Origin: Agelaius tricolor
Lineage: Eukaryota; Chordata; Aves; Passeriformes; Icteridae
Direction: 5' to 3'
Assembly (NCBI GenBank): GCA_023055355.1
Contig: JALJCS010000001.1
Span: 24,489,881 to 24,553,880 of the forward strand
DNA: 64,000 nucleotides
The notes under the pieces are model-generated. The model saw only the letters and a program-made list of their open reading frames with translations, was not told the origin of the DNA and searched no databases. Both the position numbers and the translations under genes were made by a program. Positions 50,801 through 59,800 of this stretch are shown piece after piece. Numbering within the stretch: the stretch's first letter is position 1; each line of letters begins with the position of its first letter.

Positions 50801-53800
50801 CAACAGGACAGTTAGCTGGAGTGGATAAAGATGGAAGGGTAAGTAATAGAGCTGTTGAGCAGTAGTATCTTGTTTTGAAAATCAGGAAAAAGTGGTTTGG
50901 GGTTTTTTAATCATCACCTTCTGTCTGCAGTTTATATTAAGCACTTCATTTACTGAGGTATTTTGAGTTTCTCAGGTAAAGGCCTGTATCTCTAGTAAAA
51001 GACAGTGACAGAAACACTCAACCATACATTAAAAAGAGCAGGAGCTCATAAAGTCCCATATCTGCAAGCAGACATGAAGCTTGTAATTGATTTATAAGGC
51101 CACATCATTTCTGTTGTATTACTTTCAATATGTGTTCTCCCAAGGGAGAGCAAATCCCCATTTCTGTGGGTCAGTACAGTCTTAAGGCTTCATGGAAGAG
51201 GAAACCAACTTTGAGAATTCATGAAAAGTATGCCTAACTTTTCTATAAACTTGCTCATTTGACAGCAAGTATATTTAAATGCTGCTCTCCACCTCTTAGC
51301 ATAATTCTGTCAGAATTTGAATAATTGGATTATTTTCATGAAGTTATAGACAGAGGGGGGAAAAAAGGACAGATGCTGTAAAGTGTAGAAGCCTGTTAAA
51401 TATAACTCTTTTTCAGGTCTTCAACTTAATTTTTTATATTTTGTAAGAAGTTTATGTGGGGGGTTTTGTATACAGGATTTCCACTAAGCATTTTCTGAAT
51501 CTTGTTAGAGTTGGTTGGTTTGTTTTTCCATCAGTACAAAGATTTGTCACTTTCAGTGGTGAATGCTGTTAGTTTGTGATTGTTTCTAAGCTAGTGTGGG
51601 ATACTGGTTGTATGAAGTGGTAGTATAAACATGGACATTTTCATTGAATGATTGGTGGTGGTTAAAAGGCTCAGTGCACCAGTGTTTGTTTCTTTTCTTT
51701 ATTTCCTAATTTATTTATATAAGCCCAGATTTGATTATTATTTTCAGTTGTTGCATAATATTACTAGTCTGGGGTCTCAAATGCAAGATGACTCTTCCAT
51801 TATTTGTTCACTTCCTTGAATTGGTTAAAGTATTTCCACAACTACTAAAAGCCATTTTGCTGCCTCAAGGGTAGCCCAGACAGAAGGAACAGCATTGCCT
51901 TGGCTGTCCCCTTTAGGCTTTGAGGGTAGTGCCCAGCAGCATGACCAGCACAGGTCATTACCCTGCCTTTACCCTGCAGTCTGTGGTGCAGGCAGCAGCC
52001 TGTGTTTCCCTGCTGTGACCTGTCTGTGCTGTTGCTTCCCACGCAGCCCCTGCAGCCCCATGTCAGAGTGTGGGACTCGGTGAGCCTGGCCACGCTGCAG
52101 GTGATCGGCCTCGGCACCTTTGAGCGCGGCGTGGGCTGCTTGGATTTCTCCAAAGCGGTAAGATGGGCACCGTGCCATTCCACAGCACCTCCTGTGGAAA
52201 CGGGGAGGAAACCTCTGAAGTTTCTCTTGTTGTGATCTCTTTCAGTACCAAAAGTGTGTCACTAAAGTTTCTGTATACTTTCTAAAAGCAGCTGACAGCT
52301 GGGAAAACAGGAAATGGCACATGTAAAACCAAACAGCACGATAAATAAATAGCAGGCAAAACAAACCCTTAAGTAGAAATCGAAGTCCACACTGGGTTTG
52401 GTGGTTTGGTTTTGTTGGGTCTTTTTTATTTTGATGTTAAAAACAAATTTGTTTGTGAGGTTTGTGATGACAAAATTTAGTCAGTTCTGATAGGAGGGTT
52501 AACTTTTTTGCTTTCACAGCTGGAGTAGGTTTTTGTCCACCAACAGGAAATTTAAAAAAAACCAAAACTTCACATTATCTTGTACTGGTTTTTTTCCCAA
52601 GGAATAGCTTGTTCACTTTTTGCCTCTTCTTTTACACAGAAAATAAATAGAGGTCTTTGTTACCAGACCCATAGAATTTATCAGGAAAAATTGGTAGCAC
52701 ATGGAGTACATGGAGATGCACTGCTTGGCATTCAGAAAGTTCTCATTTCAAATTTGGAAATGAGTTGGGTTTGTTTTGTTTTGTTTGTTGTTTGTTTGTT
52801 TTTAAATGTGGGCATATTTTAATCTTGAAGCTGCTACTGCATTTTTGCCAAAAGACTGAGACATATCAGACCTCCTGAAAACCCAAGCTGGAGTCTTGCA
52901 TTCCATCAAGAGGAATTAATATAAGTAAAAAATGGAAAATGCAGACAAACAATGTCTGCAGTATTTTGCTAATAGAGGAAGAGATTTAGAGGACAGCTGA
53001 GGTGGGAAGGGATGTCTGGAGATCACCTCATGCACTGTCCTGCTTACAGCAGGTTCTGTCAGAGCAGGCTGCTCAGGCTGTGGTCCAGCTGGCTTCTGGG
53101 AACCTCCCAGAATGGAAACTCAGCAGTGTCTCTGGGTGACCTGTTGAAAAGAAATTCCTGCACTCTCTTGCTGCAGTTTCACTTAGCGTTTGGAAGAAAG
53201 AAAGCAATCGAAAGAAATTTCATAGCATTGAAATGTTGCTATGTTAGATATAGTACATTGTGTGTTTCAGTAAATAATGTGCAAGGAGTGCTGGTATTCC
53301 TGTCACTCCAACAAACCAATGAAATTTACATACTTGGATAGAGGTCTTTTTCAGTGTGAGTAAGAGTGCATTCCATCATTTTAAAAGCAGGGAATTTTTT
53401 GGGGACTGGATTTTAGCTTTTATTGATTCTGTTTTGCAGATAACTGAATTAGATTTCTTATTACAGTCTCACATGATTGCTCACTGGACTGAAACAGTTT
53501 GTGTGCAATATCTAGACCTATGTTTTTTACCACAGGATTTATTAACCCCTCCAAGAGTTGTGTACAGTGCCAATGCTGTCTTCAGGATTCCTTCCCACCT
53601 AATAATTCACATGTATATTTGCATATTACTGCTCAGAATAGTGCTTGGGAATAATAGCTGTAGCCACTTCTATTTTCATAATTTGTTAGAGAATTAAGTG
53701 CAAGAATCAACTTTATGATGATTAAAATCTCCTCCAAATCTTTCTACAAATGTCCTTGAAACAGCTGGTTTGTGCAAGTGTGCATTGCTGGGAATAAGTA

Positions 53801-56800
53801 TGGTTTTAAGATTTTTTTTCCTCTGTTCCTTTAATTGCATGTAGCCATATAGTTACCATTTTGTTGTAAAGTTGTTCAAAATAAGTGGTTTCAGTCATTT
53901 AATACTGAAGATGCTGCTCTACCTCCTCTGTAAGCACTGTTTTGTTCAGAAAGTGTTACTTTGGCTGCAGTTTTACCAACTACATGATGAAACTGCTGGT
54001 GCTTTATGATCCATAAGGAAAAAACTATGCTTACAGAATCTGATAATGTAGTTGTGTGTATGTGATGGTGGCATTTAGGGAAAAAAACACAAGTGGAGCT
54101 GCGTGTCTGTCCTCTGAGACCTGAGGAAAAGCAAAATATTTATAAGAATAGCAAAAGAAATCTCTTTGCTGTCAGTGTGAAATTGCAAACAAGAAAAAAA
54201 AACACAAACAAAAAACCCAGCGTAAAAATAAACAAAACCAGAGTAAAGACTTGGTAAGATACTTTTAAAGCTTTCCTAGAGTGTTATTTGAAGCATGATC
54301 ATTTTTAATGAGATTATACAAAAATTTATGTCTGTTTTTAAGAAAGAAAAAAAGAAAAATTCCCTATATTTATTGAGGTTGTAATTACTTTAAAAGGACT
54401 TTGTTAATTTATATTTCTACCTTTGTGGATTTTTTAAATGCCTCTGCCCTGCCCGGTTTGTCAGTACTTTGCCAGTACTTCTTTTTTTTGCTTTTTCCTT
54501 TAGGATTCTGGTACTCATTTGTGTGTAATTGATGACTCTAACGAGCACATGCTTACTGTGTGGGATTGGCAGAGGAAATCAAAAATAGCAGAGATAAAGG
54601 TAATTTTTGCACATGAACATTCTGAAATACAAGTGGTTTTATTCCCATAAATACAAGTTTGTGAAACATGCTTTTGATCTTACTTGGAAACTGCAACTGT
54701 GTAATTCTGATGGCTTGTTTAAGGGTTCCACAGAAATGTATTCTTGTTTATTGGAAGTGGTTTGAATATTGAAGGGTTTGGAATTGCGTTTTACTCATCC
54801 TTAAAAGCCAATGCAAATAAAGCAATTGTCCAATGGTTTCTTAATTTAAAAAAAAAAATCCTGGGAACCTAAAGAAACTAAACTGACAATTCAGGCTGTA
54901 GTTGTTTAAAAAAATCAACTACTTCTAAACATTCCACATTTCAGTTTTGTCCAAATCAAATTCCGACTATTGATTCTCATTATGTGTCTCTTCTCATTTG
55001 AAGTCCTAAGTTATTTTGTGGATTACAGTCATGTCTGCTTTTCTGTTTCTTTTTGAAACTTTCCAAATATCAGAGCACTGAATATCACTGAAACAGAGAT
55101 GTTTTCAGAGATGCTGCACTCACTGCTCACTTAAGGTTGATTTCACTGGGAATACCCAATCCTTTGTGTTTCCAGTATCAAGCAAGCAAATATTTCATGC
55201 ATGTGGAACTGAGTATTTGTCTATTTTTAGAAGTCATGCTCCACAGGAATATATGTCTATATCATTACAAACTTGCCATTTCAGGTAACAAAGTCGTGTT
55301 GGTTTGACCTGTTTTCTATAGATTATGTTGACCAATACAAGCTTTTTTCTACAAGTTTAATTTAATTCTATAACAGTATTTTCATTTCCTTTTTGATATT
55401 TATGTGAAACTATTTGGCATATGCCTTGTATTTCCCGTTCACTGACGTTATGTTTTGACTGTTTTTTCACTCAGGGGAGTTCCTTGGTGTTTCAGAATTG
55501 GCTAAAAATTATTTGGCAGGGACAGCTTGCCCTTCAGAACTTACTCAAATCTAGGACTTGGTCTTACAGTATCTTAAGCACCTTCCACGGAAGATGGTGT
55601 GAGCAGAGTTGCATCCCTTGAGCTGGGATGCAAAACAAAAGCTGTTTCTTAGCTGAACTCCATTAAGGTTTTCAGTCTATAAATTCCAAATTATTTTTTT
55701 GACATAGCAGATTTGCTCCTGTGAAAACTCTGTGAGAAACATAATGCAATAAATAGGACAATAAACAACAACAACAACAAAATATTCTTTTTTAAAGTAA
55801 GCCAAAAGTTGTGAAGTTGCTCTCAAAGATGTGGTTTAACCGCGCTCTTATGTATGGATCACAGAACAGCTGGGGTTGGAGGGCACTGCTGGAGATCATC
55901 TGTTCAAGCCCCAGGCCAAAGCAGGGCTCACCTAGAGCAGGTTGCACAGGATCCTGCCCAGGCAGGTGTTCAGTACCTCCAGAGAAGGAGAATCCACAGC
56001 CTCTCTGGGCAATCTGTTTTGAAATCCTGTAGAAATAAATGCATTTACTTTCTTGTTTTGTAGCCACTGCCTGCAGGGGTTTGGAACTGTCTTCAAAGAC
56101 AGTTTGGTTGAGTATATATTAGAAGTTAAGTAAATGACCAGTCAGTTTGTTATTTTTATGAAATCTCTTGGTAAAATATGAAATACTTTAAGATGTTGGT
56201 AATTCAGTAAAAGTACATGCAGCCAGTAAAAATACAACGGTGGGACCCTATGTTTCAAAGTTTTGAGTTATGCAGACTTTTTCTTCTTTGTGAGGAGGAA
56301 AGGAAAGCAAAGAATCCAAAAGAATTGTTACAGAATTTCAGAAAGAGAATGATGGATATAATCCTACAATATTATCATTTTCTTACTTGCCTCTGTCACA
56401 GCTTTTTTATTCAGAATAGCAAATAGTCTGTGTAAAAACTAAGCAGGGTTTTCAATCCAAAAAAATGTCTTTTATACATTATTCATTTTCCTTGGCAGAA
56501 GTCTTAGCTATTTGAGAGAGCAGAAGTTTTTTGTGATTTAAAAGGGAATGTAAAACCCAAACTTGTGTACCAAAGTTTAATAAAGATCTGTTATGTATGT
56601 GAAAAATCAATATATATAAAATTATATGTGCAGTCATTTGGACAGCTGACTTAGCACAGAAAACTTTAAAAAACATTTCAAGCATACTATAAGCTATATA
56701 GTTTTACATATCTCTGTTCTGAAACTTGGGGGTTTACATGTGTTTCTAGTAGTTAATGTCCTATCTGAATAAATATTATTTCTGTTATTATTTCAGACTA

Positions 56801-59800
56801 CAAATGAAGTTGTTCTTGCTGTGGAATTCCATCCCACTGATGCAAATACCATAATAACATGTGGCAAATCTCATATATTTTTCTGGACCTGGAGTGGCAA
56901 TTCATTATCAAGGAAGCAAGGGATATTTGGGGTAATAATATGTTGATACCAGGACAGTTTTAAATCAATGGAAATCATATTTTCTGTACATTTGCTTCAT
57001 TGTTACCGTGTACTGTCTGATCAGAGAGGTAAACACACAAAAAAGGCTAAATTTTGCTTGTGTGTATGCAGGGTGTAAGAGTGTGGGCACACTATTCTAA
57101 TTATGTAACAAGTACAAGCAATTATCCCTTTCTCTTGCTTATTTTGTTTCAGAAATATGAGAAACCCAAATTTGTTCAGTGTTTGGCTTTCTTGGGAAAT
57201 GGTGATGTGCTCACTGGAGACTCAGGTGGGATAATACTTATATGGGGCAAAACTACTGTAGAAGCTACTCCAGGAAAAGGAGCTAAAGGTAGGACATGTT
57301 CAGGGTTAATCACAGATTTTGCATAGTCTGTAGAAGACAAACATAAAGGTTGGCATTAGGGAAGGAATAGAGAAAGAGGCCTGACTCAGAGCATACACTT
57401 CCTGTCAGTAACGAGCGGTACCAAAGTCCTGCAAGTCCTGTGAATTTGCTGACTTAAGAGCAGTCTGGAATTTCTCTCTAATTAAAGAGACTGTGCATGA
57501 AATGAATGAAAACTACTTTATCTAAATGTTTTGCATTTTTAAAAAATGTGATTAATCAGCTCTCCTTTGATCTGGTGATTTGAAAAAGGCTGTAGGATCA
57601 GTTTAGGGATTCTGCAGGCTGCCTTTGCCTCTTAAGGCTTATGTTGCACCATGCTTAGTCTCAGAGGAATTCCATTAAGTGGTGGAGCTGACATTAATAG
57701 GACTAGTATGTGAAGTACAATTACAATGCTTAGTTGTAGCAGTTACATGAATAACAGTTTTTGGTTTAGCAGACACTCACGTCTTGATATACTTTAAGAA
57801 AATAACTTTGAAATTGAACTAACTCTTTAGAGCAAAGCTTTTGTAAAAAAGAAAGGAAAATCATTTGTTACCCAACATATGCAGACCTGGCACAGTTGAG
57901 TCCTCATAAATTCAATGATAATTCATTTTACTTGGCAGCTATTTCAAACACTCTGGTTTAAATTGGTATGCCAGGAAAACATTCATGTAGAAAGTACGTT
58001 TTTAACAGTAAGTCTGATTTTGTAGGTAAATCTTTTTTTCATCTTTCAAGTTAACTGCAATGGAAAAGTAATTCAACATAACATCTGATATTTAATTTTT
58101 AATTTCTTGTGCAAAAATAACCTTTTTTCAGTATAACCCTAAGCGTTATCAGATAGAATATTTATTTACATTGGCTTAACTAACATTGGGGTTTTTAGTT
58201 GGTTTATCACATTAGATTGGTCACAGGGCTTGATCTCATACTCTGTTTCACAGTGTGAAAGGACACTGATTTGAGCTGACTTGAGCCACAGGCAGAGTCA
58301 GCAAAGTTCAGCTCATAGCTGGGTGCTGCTCCACTTTTTCTGTGATTGCTGTTTGAAAATATGCAGCACCAGAATCTTTTGTTTAGTTTTTTTTTTTAAA
58401 TTTTCCAACAGCAGTTCTTTTGATGTGAAGACCCAATGAGGATGCAAAAAGCTTCTTTTGCTACCCTTGTTGTTTAATTTTCTCATCTCTTTCATGCTTC
58501 CAAGTATTTTCCTTTGGGTAGACTGCTGTCTTGATAGATGCCAAATGCTAGTTGTACTATTTTTATGTGTGGCAGCACATATCCAGCTTTAGATATTAGG
58601 TTCATGCATCCTGGAAACTTTGCTATAAATAATTGGCCTTTTATTCCCAAAAGACTATAGACAACAAGTCTTCTAGTTTCTTTTAATAAAGTAGCTTTAC
58701 TTATTTTCTAATAATGACTTGCTAAATATTTTTTGACTCTAAAAGACAGTTTCTCTTGCATCTGGAAAAACTGTGTTCTTTTGGAAAGCAGAGAAATGAA
58801 AGCATTCTACCAGTTGTTGGTTTTGGTTTTGCCTTCACATTTTGTAGGACAGTCAATCTAGAAAAGTTTTTCTTGAGAAAGGAGAGCCCTTTGTTTTATC
58901 TTTTTATCCTGTAAGAAAACACTACCACCTTGTGTTTGCAATACTAAGAGCCTGACAGTCCAAATGTAATTATTATTATACACTTCCTTTATTCTTCTGC
59001 CTAAAGGCAGAGCTTCTCATAAACCACAGGTAAAAAAAATGAGAAGTGTTCTTTCTTATTTTCTTTTTTGTGCTTATAGGAGTATATCAGATAAGCAAAC
59101 AAATCAAAGCTCATGATGGCAGTGTGTTCACACTCTGTCAGATGAGGAATGGAATGCTGCTAACTGGAGGTGGGAAAGACCGAAAGATCATCCTGTGGGA
59201 TCATGATTTGAATCCTGAAAGGGAAATTGAGGTAAGAAAGCAAGAGTGACAGGGAAAGTGCCTTGAAGAAGGTATTGGCTAGCAAGACAGAGCCTTCCCC
59301 ACTCTTAGTAGGGGAAATTAGGAAGAAAGAATACCTTCTGGTTGCTGTTTTTTAAGTGGATAACAATGTTTTATTATAAAAGTGTTTAAATTTTAGCCTA
59401 TAAATGAGCCTATATGAGACTTCAGTTTTCCTGTGTTTAAATTGAACAGAAATGTTAAGGGTTTTCTTTCTTCAAAACCCTTCCTTAGTTGTTTGGGGGT
59501 TTTTTAATTCATCCTGTTTGAGAGGACGTGTGAGGATATTCTTTAGTATTGCCTGTGTTTTTAAAAGTTTGCCTCACTGGAGAAAGACAATGTCACCAGC
59601 ATTTGAGGGTTTTAGTAGAATGTTTGACATAAGGTAAACATGGGATAGAATGCATACTGGAATTCTGTAATAATTAATAAGCTGTGATGAGGAATGTCTT
59701 TTAAATTTAGCCTTAACCCAGTGTTCAGTGAATATGTCTGTTTTTTGTGATTTGGCAATATGGCAGTGCTAGGTCAGTGGGAATGAATTGAAAAAGGTCA

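Larger units (their letters stand above)
52158..54503 (+). other. EML4: EML4 intron 10
   Basis: A 2.3-kb intron, donor GTAAGA, acceptor TTCCTTTAG. It holds an antisense CR1 fragment (about 52988-53168), a TTTG-rich low-complexity stretch (52769-52803) and an A-rich stretch (about 54190-54240). No exon seen. Confidence 0.88.
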
